A stretch of 64,000 nt of DNA from Macropodus opercularis (lineage: Eukaryota > Chordata > Actinopteri > Anabantiformes > Osphronemidae), in the NCBI GenBank assembly GCA_030770545.1, contig CM061106.1:16699001-16763000 (forward strand), written 5' to 3'. Position 1 is the stretch's first letter, and each line of letters opens with the position of its first letter. Both the position numbers and the translations under genes were made by a program. Below, piece after piece: positions 30,238 to 42,357 of this stretch. A model generated the notes under the pieces. That model worked only from the letters and a program-made list of their open reading frames with translations, ran no database searches and was not told the origin of the DNA.

Positions 30238-30648
30238 TTGAAAGCCTGTCATTGCCTTATGGGCACGTGACAGTTACCTCCAAACGTTGCAAGGGCAAAA
30301 GGAAACACCTGGTTCCAAAGCGTTTCTGCACTGTGGAGTCTAAAGAAAAGATTTGTTGTGAAGTTTAGAGACTTCCTCTGCTGCGTTATGTACTTCTCAT
30401 CTGTAGAGGGCTTACGGCGTGAAGCCTGGCTACCTGAGTCGGTAGGTACATGTCACTTTCAACGTGTTTGCATGCACTCAAGGAACCACAGTAAAGTGTG
30501 CTTTGTTTCACAAGCTGGTTTGGATAGGTCTAACCTGTTTTCTTCATTGGAACCAGGGAATTAGAGAAACCCGGTTCTTTCCCAAAAAGATTTCCATTTA
30601 GATGGGATCCTCGATTGCCCGAGGAAGGTGCCAGTCACCAGCTCCGTC

Positions 30649-30720
30649 TCCCTGGTGGTCTAGTGGCTAGGATTCGGCACTTTCACTACCGCGGCCCGGG
30701 TTCGATTCCTGGTCAGGGAA
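30649..30720 (+). tRNA. tRNA-Glu(UUC), stem variant
   Basis: One anticodon-stem mismatch (TACCG for TGCCG) and a T-stem wobble (CCTGG). Confidence 0.78.
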
Positions 30721-30853
30721 TGCCGTTTTAGCCGCGGTTGAGTTCAGTACGTTGAAGACTAAATCTGATTACCTTCTGCAACTTGCTTGCTTAGAGGTGC
30801 AGGAGAAGCTTTGGTCCGCTGACTTGAAAAAGGGGGCAGTTGTGCCTGTCCTC

Positions 30854-30925
30854 TGCATTGGCCGGGAATTGAACCCGGGTCAACTGCTTGGGAAGCAGCT
30901 ATTCTCACCACTATACCACCAATGC
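30854..30925 (-). tRNA. tRNA-Gly(CCC)
   Basis: Canonical form of this family: T stem CCGGG/CCCGG and TTCAATT loop. Confidence 0.92.
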
Positions 30926-31647
30926 TTAAAAGCGTCCCCTTGCCCTATGGGGACGTGACAGATTACTCCAAACGCCGCAAGAGGACGTTCCCAGATTGCA
31001 TCACTAAGCTCTGTCACGTCCCCATCTAGGTAGGGCGCGTAAACTAGCGAATGTGACCAGGTTTTTCCAAACCAGCACACACTAAGCCAAGTAATAAGCG
31101 CACTCCAGAGAAGACGTATCCTCATCCAAAGAAAATGGCAGCTCACCCCTACAAGGCCCACAACAAGTGCGAATACACTAAGAAACAAACGCTCCTTAGG
31201 GAAATGAAGGTAACTGCACTGTAGCTGTCACTGGCTCTATTGTGCTATACTGAGCCTGGTGTTTGAATTTTTTGGAAAAGTAGCCTGTGCCCTGCTCATC
31301 CTCTTGCAGAAGTTAAAGCCCCGGCACCATACCCACTCGCGTCCACCTCCAGCTTGAAGGGGCGCGTAAAAAATGGGGCTCCTAGCTCAGGAGCACTGCA
31401 GAAGAGCACTTTGGCAGAGCCGGAAGCGTTTTGGCACTGCGGAGTCCAAAAAAAAAAGATTTGTTGTGAAGTTCAGTGAGTTCCTTGGTTCGATTCCCGC
31501 CGAAGGAAAGCCGTAACGGCCGCAGTTGAGTCCAGTAAGTTAGAGAGTAAATCTGATTATCTTCTGCAACTTGCCGCGTCCACTTAGAAGTACAGGAGAA
31601 GCTTTGGTCCGCCGACTTGAAAAAAGGGGGCAGCAGTCCCCGTCATC

Positions 31648-31719
31648 TGCATTGGCCGGGAATTGAACCCGGGTCAACTGCTTGGCAAGCAGCTATTCTC
31701 ACCACTATACCATCAATGC
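31648..31719 (-). tRNA. tRNA-Gly(GCC), acceptor variant
   Basis: Base 7 is A, giving an A-C mismatch at the foot of the acceptor; otherwise canonical for the family. Confidence 0.82.
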
Positions 31720-32130
31720 TTGAAAGCCTTTCATTGCCTTATGGGCACGTGACAGTTACCTCCAAACGTTGCAAGGGCAAAAGGAAACACCTGGTTCCAA
31801 AGCGTTTCTGCACTGTGGAGTCTAAAGAAAAGATTTGTTGTGAAGTTTAAAAACTTCCTCTGCTGCGTTATGTACTTCTCATCTGTAGAGGGCTTACGGC
31901 GTGAAGCCTGGCTACCTGAGTCGGTAGGTACATGTCACTTTCAACGTGTTTGGATCCACTCAAGGAACCACAGTAAAGTGTGCTTTGTTTTACAAGCTGG
32001 TTTGGAAAGGTCTAACCTGTTTTCTTCATTGGAACCAGGAAATTAGAGAAACCCGGTTCTTTCCCAGAAAGATTTCAATTTAGATGGGATCCTCGATTGC
32101 CCGAGGAAGGTGCTAGTCACCAGCGCCGTC

Positions 32131-32202
32131 TCCCTGGTGGTCTAGTGGCTAGGATTCGGCACTTTCACTGCCGTGGCCAGGGTTCGATTCCCGGTCAGGG
32201 AA
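32131..32202 (+). tRNA. tRNA-Glu(UUC), T-stem variant
   Basis: CCAGGG precedes the T loop instead of CCCGGG, one T-stem mismatch; B box intact. Confidence 0.8.
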
Positions 32203-32335
32203 TGCCGTTTTAGCCGCGGTTGAGTTCAGTACGTTGAAGACTAAATCTGATTACCTTCTGCAACTTGCTTGATTAGAGGTGCAGGAGAAGCTTTGGTCCG
32301 CTGACTTGAAAAAGGGGGCAGCTGTGCCTGTCCTC

Positions 32336-32407
32336 TGCATTGGCCGGGAATTGAACCCGGGTCAACTGCTTGGGAAGCAGCTATTCTCACCACTATACCA
32401 CCAATGC
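32336..32407 (-). tRNA. tRNA-Gly(CCC)
   Basis: Canonical, as 30854. Confidence 0.92.
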
Positions 32408-33165
32408 TTAAAAGCGTCCCCTTGCCCTATGGGGACGTGACAGATTACTCCAAACGCCGCAAGAGGACGTTCCCAGATTGCATCACTGAGCTCTGTCACG
32501 TCCCCATCTAGGTAGGGCGCGTAACACAGGAATGTGACCAGGTTATTCCAAACCAGCACACACTAAGCCAAGTAATAAGCGCACACCAGAGAAGACGTAA
32601 CCTCATCCAAAGAAAATGGCAGCTCACCCCTACTTTACAGAAGGTCCCAAAACAAACAGAATATAGGCACAAGGCCCACAACAAGTGCGAATACACTAAG
32701 GAACAAACGCTCCTTAGGAAAATGCAGGTAACTGCACTGTAGCTGTCACTGGCTCTATTGTGCTATACTGAGCCTGGTGATTGAATTTTTTGGAAAAGTA
32801 GCCTGTGCCCTGCTCATCCTCTTGCAGAAGTTAAAGCCCCGGCACCATACCCACTCGCGTCCACCTCCAGCTTGAAGGGGCGCTTAAAAAATGGGGCTCC
32901 TAGCTCAGACGCACTGCAGAAGAGCACTTTGGCAGAGCCGGAAGCGTTTTGGCACTGCGGAGTCCAAAAAAAAAAGATTTGTTGTGAAGTTCAGTGAGTT
33001 TCTTGGTTCGATTCCCGCCGAAGGAAAGCCGTAACGGCCGCAGTTGAGTCCAGTAAGTTAAAGAGTAAATCTGATTATCTTCTGCAACTTGCCGCGTCCA
33101 CTTAGAAGTACAGGAGAAGCTTTGGTCCGCCGACTTGAAAAAAGGGGGCAGCAGTCCCCGTCCTC

Positions 33166-33237
33166 TGCATTGGCCGGGAATTGAACCCTGGTAAACTGCT
33201 TGGCAAGCAGCTATTCTCACCACTATACCACCAATGC
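33166..33237 (-). tRNA. tRNA-Gly(GCC), T-stem mismatch
   Basis: The 3,000-bp duplicate of 30166. Confidence 0.75.
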
Positions 33238-33648
33238 TTGAAAGCCTGTCATTGCCTTATGGGCACGTGACAGTTACCTCCAAACGTTGCAAGGGCAAAA
33301 GGAAACACCTGGTTCCAAAGCGTTTCTGCACTGTGGAGTCTAAAGAAAAGATTTGTTGTGAAGTTTAGAGACTTCCTCTGCTGCGTTATGTACTTCTCAT
33401 CTGTAGAGGGCTTACGGCGTGAAGCCTGGCTACCTGAGTCGGTAGGTACATGTCACTTTCAACGTGTTTGCATGCACTCAAGGAACCACAGTAAAGTGTG
33501 CTTTGTTTCACAAGCTGGTTTGGATAGGTCTAACCTGTTTTCTTCATTGGAACCAGGGAATTAGAGAAACCCGGTTCTTTCCCAAAAAGATTTCCATTTA
33601 GATGGGATCCTCGATTGCCCGAGGAAGGTGCCAGTCACCAGCTCCGTC

Positions 33649-33720
33649 TCCCTGGTGGTCTAGTGGCTAGGATTCGGCACTTTCACTACCGCGGCCCGGG
33701 TTCGATTCCTGGTCAGGGAA
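33649..33720 (+). tRNA. tRNA-Glu(UUC), stem variant
   Basis: The 3,000-bp duplicate of 30649. Confidence 0.78.
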
Positions 33721-33853
33721 TGCCGTTTTAGCCGCGGTTGAGTTCAGTACGTTGAAGACTAAATCTGATTACCTTCTGCAACTTGCTTGCTTAGAGGTGC
33801 AGGAGAAGCTTTGGTCCGCTGACTTGAAAAAGGGGGCAGTTGTGCCTGTCCTC

Positions 33854-33925
33854 TGCATTGGCCGGGAATTGAACCCGGGTCAACTGCTTGGGAAGCAGCT
33901 ATTCTCACCACTATACCACCAATGC
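33854..33925 (-). tRNA. tRNA-Gly(CCC)
   Basis: The 3,000-bp duplicate of 30854, canonical. Confidence 0.92.
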
Positions 33926-34647
33926 TTAAAAGCGTCCCCTTGCCCTATGGGGACGTGACAGATTACTCCAAACGCCGCAAGAGGACGTTCCCAGATTGCA
34001 TCACTAAGCTCTGTCACGTCCCCATCTAGGTAGGGCGCGTAAACTAGCGAATGTGACCAGGTTTTTCCAAACCAGCACACACTAAGCCAAGTAATAAGCG
34101 CACTCCAGAGAAGACGTATCCTCATCCAAAGAAAATGGCAGCTCACCCCTACAAGGCCCACAACAAGTGCGAATACACTAAGAAACAAACGCTCCTTAGG
34201 GAAATGAAGGTAACTGCACTGTAGCTGTCACTGGCTCTATTGTGCTATACTGAGCCTGGTGTTTGAATTTTTTGGAAAAGTAGCCTGTGCCCTGCTCATC
34301 CTCTTGCAGAAGTTAAAGCCCCGGCACCATACCCACTCGCGTCCACCTCCAGCTTGAAGGGGCGCGTAAAAAATGGGGCTCCTAGCTCAGGAGCACTGCA
34401 GAAGAGCACTTTGGCAGAGCCGGAAGCGTTTTGGCACTGCGGAGTCCAAAAAAAAAAGATTTGTTGTGAAGTTCAGTGAGTTCCTTGGTTCGATTCCCGC
34501 CGAAGGAAAGCCGTAACGGCCGCAGTTGAGTCCAGTAAGTTAGAGAGTAAATCTGATTATCTTCTGCAACTTGCCGCGTCCACTTAGAAGTACAGGAGAA
34601 GCTTTGGTCCGCCGACTTGAAAAAAGGGGGCAGCAGTCCCCGTCATC

Positions 34648-34719
34648 TGCATTGGCCGGGAATTGAACCCGGGTCAACTGCTTGGCAAGCAGCTATTCTC
34701 ACCACTATACCATCAATGC
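34648..34719 (-). tRNA. tRNA-Gly(GCC), acceptor variant
   Basis: The 3,000-bp duplicate of 31648. Confidence 0.82.
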
Positions 34720-35130
34720 TTGAAAGCCTTTCATTGCCTTATGGGCACGTGACAGTTACCTCCAAACGTTGCAAGGGCAAAAGGAAACACCTGGTTCCAA
34801 AGCGTTTCTGCACTGTGGAGTCTAAAGAAAAGATTTGTTGTGAAGTTTAAAAACTTCCTCTGCTGCGTTATGTACTTCTCATCTGTAGAGGGCTTACGGC
34901 GTGAAGCCTGGCTACCTGAGTCGGTAGGTACATGTCACTTTCAACGTGTTTGGATCCACTCAAGGAACCACAGTAAAGTGTGCTTTGTTTTACAAGCTGG
35001 TTTGGAAAGGTCTAACCTGTTTTCTTCATTGGAACCAGGAAATTAGAGAAACCCGGTTCTTTCCCAGAAAGATTTCAATTTAGATGGGATCCTCGATTGC
35101 CCGAGGAAGGTGCTAGTCACCAGCGCCGTC

Positions 35131-35202
35131 TCCCTGGTGGTCTAGTGGCTAGGATTCGGCACTTTCACTGCCGTGGCCAGGGTTCGATTCCCGGTCAGGG
35201 AA
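35131..35202 (+). tRNA. tRNA-Glu(UUC), T-stem variant
   Basis: The 3,000-bp duplicate of 32131. Confidence 0.8.
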
Positions 35203-35335
35203 TGCCGTTTTAGCCGCGGTTGAGTTCAGTACGTTGAAGACTAAATCTGATTACCTTCTGCAACTTGCTTGATTAGAGGTGCAGGAGAAGCTTTGGTCCG
35301 CTGACTTGAAAAAGGGGGCAGCTGTGCCTGTCCTC

Positions 35336-35407
35336 TGCATTGGCCGGGAATTGAACCCGGGTCAACTGCTTGGGAAGCAGCTATTCTCACCACTATACCA
35401 CCAATGC
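35336..35407 (-). tRNA. tRNA-Gly(CCC)
   Basis: The 3,000-bp duplicate of 32336, canonical. Confidence 0.92.
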
Positions 35408-36165
35408 TTAAAAGCGTCCCCTTGCCCTATGGGGACGTGACAGATTACTCCAAACGCCGCAAGAGGACGTTCCCAGATTGCATCACTGAGCTCTGTCACG
35501 TCCCCATCTAGGTAGGGCGCGTAACACAGGAATGTGACCAGGTTATTCCAAACCAGCACACACTAAGCCAAGTAATAAGCGCACACCAGAGAAGACGTAA
35601 CCTCATCCAAAGAAAATGGCAGCTCACCCCTACTTTACAGAAGGTCCCAAAACAAACAGAATATAGGCACAAGGCCCACAACAAGTGCGAATACACTAAG
35701 GAACAAACGCTCCTTAGGGAAATGCAGGTAACTGCACTGTAGCTGTCACTGGCTCTATTGTGCTATACTGAGCCTGGTGTTTGAATTTTTTGGAAAAGTA
35801 GCCTGTGCCCTGCTCATCCTCTTGCAGAAGTTAAAGCCCCGGCACCATACCCACTCGCGTCCACCTCCAGCTTAAAGGGGCGCGTAAAAAATGGGGCTCC
35901 TAGCTCAGGCGCACTGCAGAAGAGCACTTTGGCAGAGCCGGAAGCGTTTTGGCACTGCGGAGTCCAAAAAAAAAAGATTTGTTGTGAAGTTCAGTGAGTT
36001 ACTTGGTTCGATTCCCGCCGAAGGAAAGCCGTAACGGCCGCAGTTGAGTCCAGTAAGTTAAAGAGTAAATCTGATTATCTTCTGCAACTTGCCGCGTCCA
36101 CTTAGAAGTACAGGAGAAGCTTTGGTCCGCCGACTTGAAAAAAGGGGGCAGCTGTGCCTGTCCTC

Positions 36166-36237
36166 TGCATTGGCCGGGAATTGAACCCGGGTCAACTGCT
36201 TGGGAAGCAGCTATTCTCACCACTATACCACCAATGC
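36166..36237 (-). tRNA. tRNA-Gly(CCC) in a hybrid half-unit
   Basis: Canonical gene, but its left flank is the Glu-relic spacer that elsewhere precedes Gly(GCC), while its right flank is the Gly(CCC) spacer. The switch falls at or just before the gene, which fits unequal exchange between the two half-units. Confidence 0.9.
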
Positions 36238-37010
36238 TTAAAAGTGTCCCCTTGCCCTATGGGGACGTGACAGATTACTCCAAACACCGCAAGAGGACGT
36301 TCCCAGATTGCATCACTGAGCTCTGTCACGTCCCCATCTAGGTAGGGCGCGTAACACACGAATGTGACCAGGTTATTCCAAACCCGTTCTCCCCAAACCA
36401 GCACACACTAAGCCAAGTAATAAGCGCACACCAGAGAAGACGTAACCTCATCCAAAGAAAATGGCAGCTCACCCCTACTTTACAGAAGGTCCCAAAACAA
36501 ACAGAATATAGGCACAAGGCCCACAACAAGTGCGAATACACTAAGGAACAAACGCTCCTTAGGGAAATGCAGGTAACTGCACTGTAGCTGTCACTGGCTC
36601 TATTGTGCTATACTGAGCCTGGTGTTTGAATTTTTTGGAAAAGTAGCCTGTGCCCTGCTCATCCTCTTGCAGAAGTTAAAGCCCCGGCACCATACCCACT
36701 CGCGTCCACCTCCAGCTTAAAGGGGCGCGTAAAAAATGGGGCTCCTAGCTCAGGCGCACTGCAGAAGAGCACTTTGGCAGAGCCGGAAGCGTTTTGGCAC
36801 TGCGGAGTCCAAAAAAAAAAGATTTGTTGTGAAGTTCAGTGAGTTACTTGGTTCGATTCCCGCCGAAGGAAAGCCGTAACGGCCGCAGTTGAGTCCAGTA
36901 AGTTAAAGAGTAAATCTGATTATCTTCTGCAACTTGCCGCGTCCACTTAGAAGTACAGGAGAAGCTTTGGTCCGCCGACTTGAAAAAAGGGGGCAGCAGT
37001 CCCCGTCCTC

Positions 37011-37082
37011 TGCATTGGCCGGGAATTGAACCCGGGTCAACTGCTTGGCAAGCAGCTATTCTCACCTCTATACCACCAATGC
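37011..37082 (-). tRNA. tRNA-Gly(GCC)
   Basis: Canonical arms; a D-loop T is A, with GG kept. It sits at the left edge of the block duplicated from 23.9 kb. Confidence 0.9.
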
Positions 37083-37803
37083 TTGAAAGCCCGGCATCGC
37101 CCTATGGGCACGTGACAGAAACCGTACAATGCCGCAAGACTAACCTCCCAGAATGCCCGTTTCCATCACTGAACTCTTTCATTTGCCGGACTAGAACGCA
37201 AAGGCTTCTTACGTGTGCTGAATGAGAGGCAGAGAGCACGAGTAAAGTCTCTAGTGATGACAGGACTTTTACCTATGCGCAATGAGGCCAGGGGTTTAAC
37301 CACATAAGCCGTCCACCTCAGTTTTATTCCATCCGTCTGGAAGACTTTATCGAGCGAGGGGCTGCGTACACCACGGACGGGTCGCTGCTCCATTAGCACT
37401 ACACGCAGGAGTGGTCGCACTGCCACAGCTGAAAGACGAGGGGCCATTCGTTCCAGCAACTTGTGACTTTCAAGGTCGAGTCCAAACACAAACACAGCAC
37501 AACTACTTTGGAGGGATCTGTGGTTGTGACTATACCACCAGTGTTGTGAACCCTGGTGCTGGCATGTCAACAGGTGACAAACGTGTCATTAATTTTTGCC
37601 CTACGATAAAGACAAATACCACCTGTCAAAAGGCCCGGTGTTCTTCTACCTACTCGGGCACTGATGTATCAAGCGGGTTCCAGGCACAGGTGGGGCATGA
37701 CCAACAGTATTTGACCCGGCCTTCTATGGAGGTTGCTCTCGCTGAAGTATAAGTTACTTCCTCTATTGCGTACTTTCTCCCTCTAGAGGGTTTGTAGCGT
37801 GAA

Positions 37804-37876
37804 GCCTGTGTAGCTCAGTCGGTAGAGCATCAGACTTTTAATCTGAGGGCCCAGGGTTCAAGTCCCTGCTCAGGCA
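37804..37876 (+). tRNA. tRNA-Lys(UUU), third copy
   Basis: Duplicate of 24634, identical. Confidence 0.9.
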
Positions 37877-38781
37877 AAGTTACCTGTTTTCTGCAGCTCA
37901 CTAGTGACTTTGAAGGCACCCAAGGTCGTCACTATACCACCAGTGTTGTGAAACCAGCTCAAATCAGGTCTCCTTCAGAGTCTTTGCACGCATTCAAGAA
38001 ACCCCATTAAAAGCGTGCCCTTGCCCTATGGGGACGTGACAGATTACTCCAAACGCCGCAAGAGGACGTTCCCAAATTGCATCACTGAGCTCTGTCACGT
38101 CCCCATCTAGGTAGGGCGCGTAACACACGAATGTGACCAGGTTATTCCAAACCCGTTCTCCCCAAACCAGCACACACTAAGGCAAGTAATAAGCGCACAC
38201 CAGAGAAGACGTAACCTCATCCAAAGAAAATGGCAGCTCACCCCTACTTTACAGAAGGTCCCAAAACAAACAGAATATAGGCACAAGGCCCACAACAAGT
38301 GCGAATACACTAAGGAACAAACGCTCCTTAGGGAAATGCAGGTAACTGCACTGTAGCTGCCACTGGCTCTATTGTGCTATACTGAGCCTGGTGTTTGAAT
38401 TTTTTGGAAAAGTAGCCTGTGCCCTGCTAATCCTCTTGCAGAAGTTAAAGCCCCGGTACCATATCTACTCGCGTCCACCTCCAGCTTGAAGGGGCTCGTA
38501 AAAAATGGGGCTCCTAGTTCAGGCGCGCTGCAGAAGAGCACTTTGGCAAATCCGGAAGCGTTTTGGAACTGCGGAGTCCAAAAAAAAAAAAGATTTGTTG
38601 TGAAGTTCACTGAGTTCCCTGGTTCGATTCCCGCCGAAGGAAAGCCGTTTCGGCCGCAGTTGAGTCCAGTAAGTTAAAGAGTAAATCTGATTATCTTCTG
38701 CAACTTGCCGCGTCCACATAGAAGTACAGGAGAAGCTTTGGTCCACCGCCTTGAAAAAAGGGGGCAGCAGTCCCTGTCCTC

Positions 38782-38853
38782 TGCATTGGCCAGGAATTGA
38801 ACCCGGGTCAACTGCTTGGCAAGCAGCTATTCTCACCACTATACCACCAATGC
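38782..38853 (-). tRNA. tRNA-Gly(GCC)
   Basis: Duplicate of 25612, identical. Confidence 0.9.
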
Positions 38854-39039
38854 TTGAAAGCCTGTCATTGTTTTATGGGCACGTGACAGTTACCTCCAAA
38901 CGTTGCATTGGCAAGAGGAAACACCTGGTTCCAAAGCGTTTCTGCACTGTGGAGTCTAAAGAAAAGATTTGTTGTGAAGTTTAGAGACTTCCTCTGTTGC
39001 GTTATGTACTTCTCATCGGTAGAGGGCTTACGGCGTGAA

Positions 39040-39112
39040 ACCTGGCTACCTGAGTCGGTAGAGCATCAGACTTTTCGTCTGAGTGTCCAAGTGTCAAGTC
39101 CCTACTCAGGCG
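39040..39112 (+). pseudogene. tRNA-Lys(UUU)-like, decayed
   Basis: Duplicate of 25870, identical. Confidence 0.83.
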
Positions 39113-39403
39113 AAGGCAGCTTATTTCTGTAGGTCTTTAGTGTTGGGAGGTGACGTCGAAAATCGCTTCGACGTGCTGTTGCCAACAGAGCTTTGCGTGC
39201 TTTTCTCCCCAAGGCGTCACTAAAACCTCCTCCTGTTCTGTCAAACACAACGCAATTACTGTGAAGGCACCTATGCTCGTCACCATGCTACCAGTTTTGT
39301 GAAACCTGGTAACAAACATGTCACTTTCTACGTGTTTGCATGCACTCAAGGAACCACAATAAAGTGTGCTTTGTTTCACAAGCTGGTTTGGAAAGGTCTA
39401 ACC

Positions 39404-42164
39404 CAGACATGGGCAAACTACGGCCCGCGGGCCACATACGGCCCGTTAGGCTTTTTAATCCGGCCCGCCGAACTTGTCCAAATTATAGTAAAAACCTCCT
39501 TTTTTCCCCTTTCCCTGCAATGCCCACGTTTCACCAATAGATGGCGCACTCAAAACACATTGACCGTTGTTGGAGTGGCGCGTATTTCTCTTTATTTCAC
39601 TTCGGTTCACGTCACCATTAAGCCCTTCTGTGAAAATGAGCGGACCAAAGAGAAGGAAAGTGGACAACGAATGCAGAGTGTTTAATAAAGAGTGGACAAC
39701 AAAATACTTCTTCACTGAAGTCCGATCAACGGCTGTATGTCTGATATGCCAAGAAGCTGTTGCGGTTTTCAAAGAGTACAACATCAGCCGTCACTTTGCC
39801 ACGAAGCATGCAAACTATGCTAGCAAGCAGTCAACACAAGAACGGGCGGCTACTGCTCAGAGGTTGGCAGCTAATTTACAGAGTCAACAGAACTTTTTTC
39901 ACAGACAAACTGCAATTCAAGAGTCAAGTACCAAGGCAAGTTATTGGCTGGCATTCAAATTAGCAAAGGCTAGCAAGCCTTTCTCCGAAGGCGAGTTTTT
40001 GAAAGAGTGCATGGTAGAGACAGCAGGTCTCTTGTGTCCGGAGAGCAAAGCCAAGTTCGAAAAAATCAGTTTAGCACGCAGGACAGTGACTCGCCGCGTG
40101 GAACTGATTGACGAAGATATAGTCAGCAAGTTAAACAAAAAGGCGGAGTCCTTCAAGTTATATTCATTAGCACTGGATGAAAGTAACGACATAAAAGACA
40201 CTGCTCAGCTCCTAATTTTTATCCGAGGGATTAACGACAGTTTTGAGATAACGGAGGAGCTTTTGAGCATGGAATCACTGAAAGGGAAAACGCGAGGAGA
40301 GGACTTATATGAACAGGTGTCTGCTGTCATCAAGAGAATGAAGCTACCTTGGAGTAAACTTGCCAATGTCACCACGGATGGATCGCCAAATTTAACTGGA
40401 AAAAACATCGGGCTCCTGAAAAGAATCCAGGATAAAGTGAAAGAAGAAAACCCTGACCAGGATGTTATTTTACTTCACTGCATCATTCATCAGGAGTCTC
40501 TGTGTAAGTCTGTATTGCAGCTTAATCACGTCGTGGATCCAGTTGTAAAACTTGTTAACTTCATACGAGCAAGGGGACTTAATCATCGTCAGTTCATTAC
40601 GTTCCTGGAAGAAACTAATGCGGATCACCAGGACCTACTTTACCACTCTCGCGTCCGCTGGTTAAGTTTGGGGAAAGTGTTTCAACGAGTCTGGGAGCTC
40701 AAAGACGAGATTCGCTCATTTTTAAATTTAATGGGGAAATCCGAAGAATTCCCCGAGATGAGCGACACAAACTGGCTTTGTGACTTTGCGTTTGCTGTGG
40801 ACATATTTTCACACATGAATGAGCTGAACGTGAAGCTACAGGGGAAAGATCAGTTTGTGCACGACATGTACACAAATGTGAGAGCCTTCAAATCCAAGCT
40901 GGTTTTATTCTCCAGGCAAATGTCAAACAAATCTTTCGCACATTTCCCCACACTAGCCGTGCAGAAAGAGGCCGCCCGAAATGCGAAGAAATACTGCAAA
41001 TCACTGGACGATCTGCACAGAGAATTTTGCCGTCGGTTCTGTGATTTTGAAAAAATTGACAAGTCACTTCAACTGGTGTCCTGTCCCCTGTCACAAGACC
41101 CCGAATCAGCACCGCAGGAGCTGCAATTGGAACTGATCGATCTTCAGTCTGACTCCGTCTCAAAGGAGAAGTTCAAGTCTCTTAAACTGAATGACTTTTA
41201 CGCTTCACTTAACGAGACCGCGTTTCCAAACCTCCGGAGGACGGCACAGAAGATGCTGGTGTTGTTTGGCTCGACCTACGTGTGTGAGCAGACGTTTAGC
41301 GTCATGAAAATCAACAAAGCCCATCACAGATCCAAGTTAACCGACCAACACCTCAGATCTGTCCTGAGAATTGCCACAACAAAACTAACTCCAGACTTTG
41401 ATGCACTGGCAAAAAATGGAGACCAACAACACTGTTCCCACTGAAATTGTGAGGTTTTTCTGCTGTGTTATGAAAAAATGCATATGGAAAGTTTGGAAGT
41501 GCGTCTTTTAATTAAGAGCAATGCGCATTTACGCACAGCAGCGGTACAGTGGCTTAATTAACACGCCGCACATCGCTCTTAATTTAAATTTAAATTTTCA
41601 GCTGCAGGTAGGATATTTAATACAGCCTATGTCTGTGTGCTTGGCAACGATACACGTGTACTGTTTGCGCGTGAAGGCGAGGGCGTCCGTGGCGAGTTTG
41701 TAGAGCGCGCGGTCAGGACAAGCCATCCATGATTTTGCGGAGTTTAACACAAGTAGATATTATTGAGCTTGAGTATTTCGTTGTGTAATAATATGTTTTG
41801 AATGTTGAAAGTGGTTCCATTTTTCAATAAATGTTGATTTCTTTAACTTTGCACCTTCGATTGAAACTTATTAAAAACAGACGCAATCTTGATAAATCAC
41901 AGTGTGTATATTATTTTATTTTATTTATATTTCCTCCTCCCAGTATCTGCGAAATAGTATGTAAATGCCATATCTTGCATATTCCTTGAGACAAATTTAT
42001 TAATTGATAAGGGCTATTTTTCACATTTGAAAGACAGTTAATAAATTGGGTTGTAGTGTAGTATATCCGGCCCAAACACTCCCTCCCAATGCTCCTGGCC
42101 CGGCCCCTCTGTCAAATTTTAGAACCCATTGTGGCCCGCGAGTCAAAAAGTTTGCCCACCCCTG
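39404..42164 (+). mobile_element. Charlie-like hAT DNA transposon, duplicate copy
   Basis: Same 2,761-bp element as at 26234, with target duplications GTCTAACC at 39396-39403 and 42165-42172. As several kb of flank are copied too, it arose by segmental duplication, not by transposition. Confidence 0.96.
39636..41444 (+). CDS. hAT (Charlie-like) transposase, duplicate copy, 602 aa
   Basis: Identical in protein sequence to 26466-28274, with BED finger and the D181, D248 and E551 positions kept. Confidence 0.95.
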   Translation: MSGPKRRKVDNECRVFNKEWTTKYFFTEVRSTAVCLICQEAVAVFKEYNISRHFATKHANYASKQSTQERAATAQRLAANLQSQQNFFHRQTAIQESSTKASYWLAFKLAKASKPFSEGEFLKECMVETAGLLCPESKAKFEKISLARRTVTRRVELIDEDIVSKLNKKAESFKLYSLALDESNDIKDTAQLLIFIRGINDSFEITEELLSMESLKGKTRGEDLYEQVSAVIKRMKLPWSKLANVTTDGSPNLTGKNIGLLKRIQDKVKEENPDQDVILLHCIIHQESLCKSVLQLNHVVDPVVKLVNFIRARGLNHRQFITFLEETNADHQDLLYHSRVRWLSLGKVFQRVWELKDEIRSFLNLMGKSEEFPEMSDTNWLCDFAFAVDIFSHMNELNVKLQGKDQFVHDMYTNVRAFKSKLVLFSRQMSNKSFAHFPTLAVQKEAARNAKKYCKSLDDLHREFCRRFCDFEKIDKSLQLVSCPLSQDPESAPQELQLELIDLQSDSVSKEKFKSLKLNDFYASLNETAFPNLRRTAQKMLVLFGSTYVCEQTFSVMKINKAHHRSKLTDQHLRSVLRIATTKLTPDFDALAKNGDQQHCSH

Positions 42165-42285
42165 GTCTAACCTGTTTTCTTCATTGGAACCAGGGAATTA
42201 GAGAAACCCGGTTCTTTCCCAGAAAGATTTCCATTTAGATGGGATCCTCGATTGCCCGAGGAAGGTGCCAGTCACCAGCGCCGTC

Positions 42286-42357
42286 TCCCTGGTGGTCTAG
42301 TGGCTAGGATTCGGCACTTTCACTGCCGCGGCCCGGGTTCGATTCCCGGTCAGGGAA
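42286..42357 (+). tRNA. tRNA-Glu(UUC)
   Basis: Duplicate of 29116, canonical. Confidence 0.93.

Larger units (their letters stand above)
29560..35700. repeat. Tandem duplication with a 3,000-bp period
   Basis: 29,560-32,560 and 32,560-35,560 match with a constant offset of exactly 3,000 bp, including private variants such as the mismatched Glu stem at 30649/33649 and the changed Gly at 31648/34648. The boundaries are approximate because the flanks are the same array. I saw no difference between the copies. Confidence 0.9.
29003..37085. repeat. Array 2, third segment (about five Glu-Gly units)
   Basis: Regular alternation of Glu(UUC)-Gly(CCC) pairs and Glu-relic-Gly(GCC) half-units. Between halves a 22-bp stub of the decayed Lys (for example 30424-30445) is fused to spacer. 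The remaining spacers (such as 29393-30000, 30926-31480, 32408-33004, 35408-36000) are 500-600 bp, conserved, and hold no other gene that I recognise. Confidence 0.92.
37086..39403. repeat. Array 2, copy of the divergent block (second copy of the 13,170-bp-offset duplication)
   Basis: From about 37085 to 42800 the sequence repeats 23915-29630 at a constant offset of 13,170 bp, with hAT element and target duplications included. The left edge falls beside a tRNA-Gly gene: to the left the first copy has the decayed Gly at 23841 and this copy has the good Gly at 37011. The spacers 37104-37803 and 37877-38615 hold no recognised gene. Confidence 0.92.

Noticed and set aside
39404..42164. Second hAT copy as evidence of recent transposition
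   Set aside because: Identical flanking kilobases and the same target duplication show that it was copied with its surroundings.
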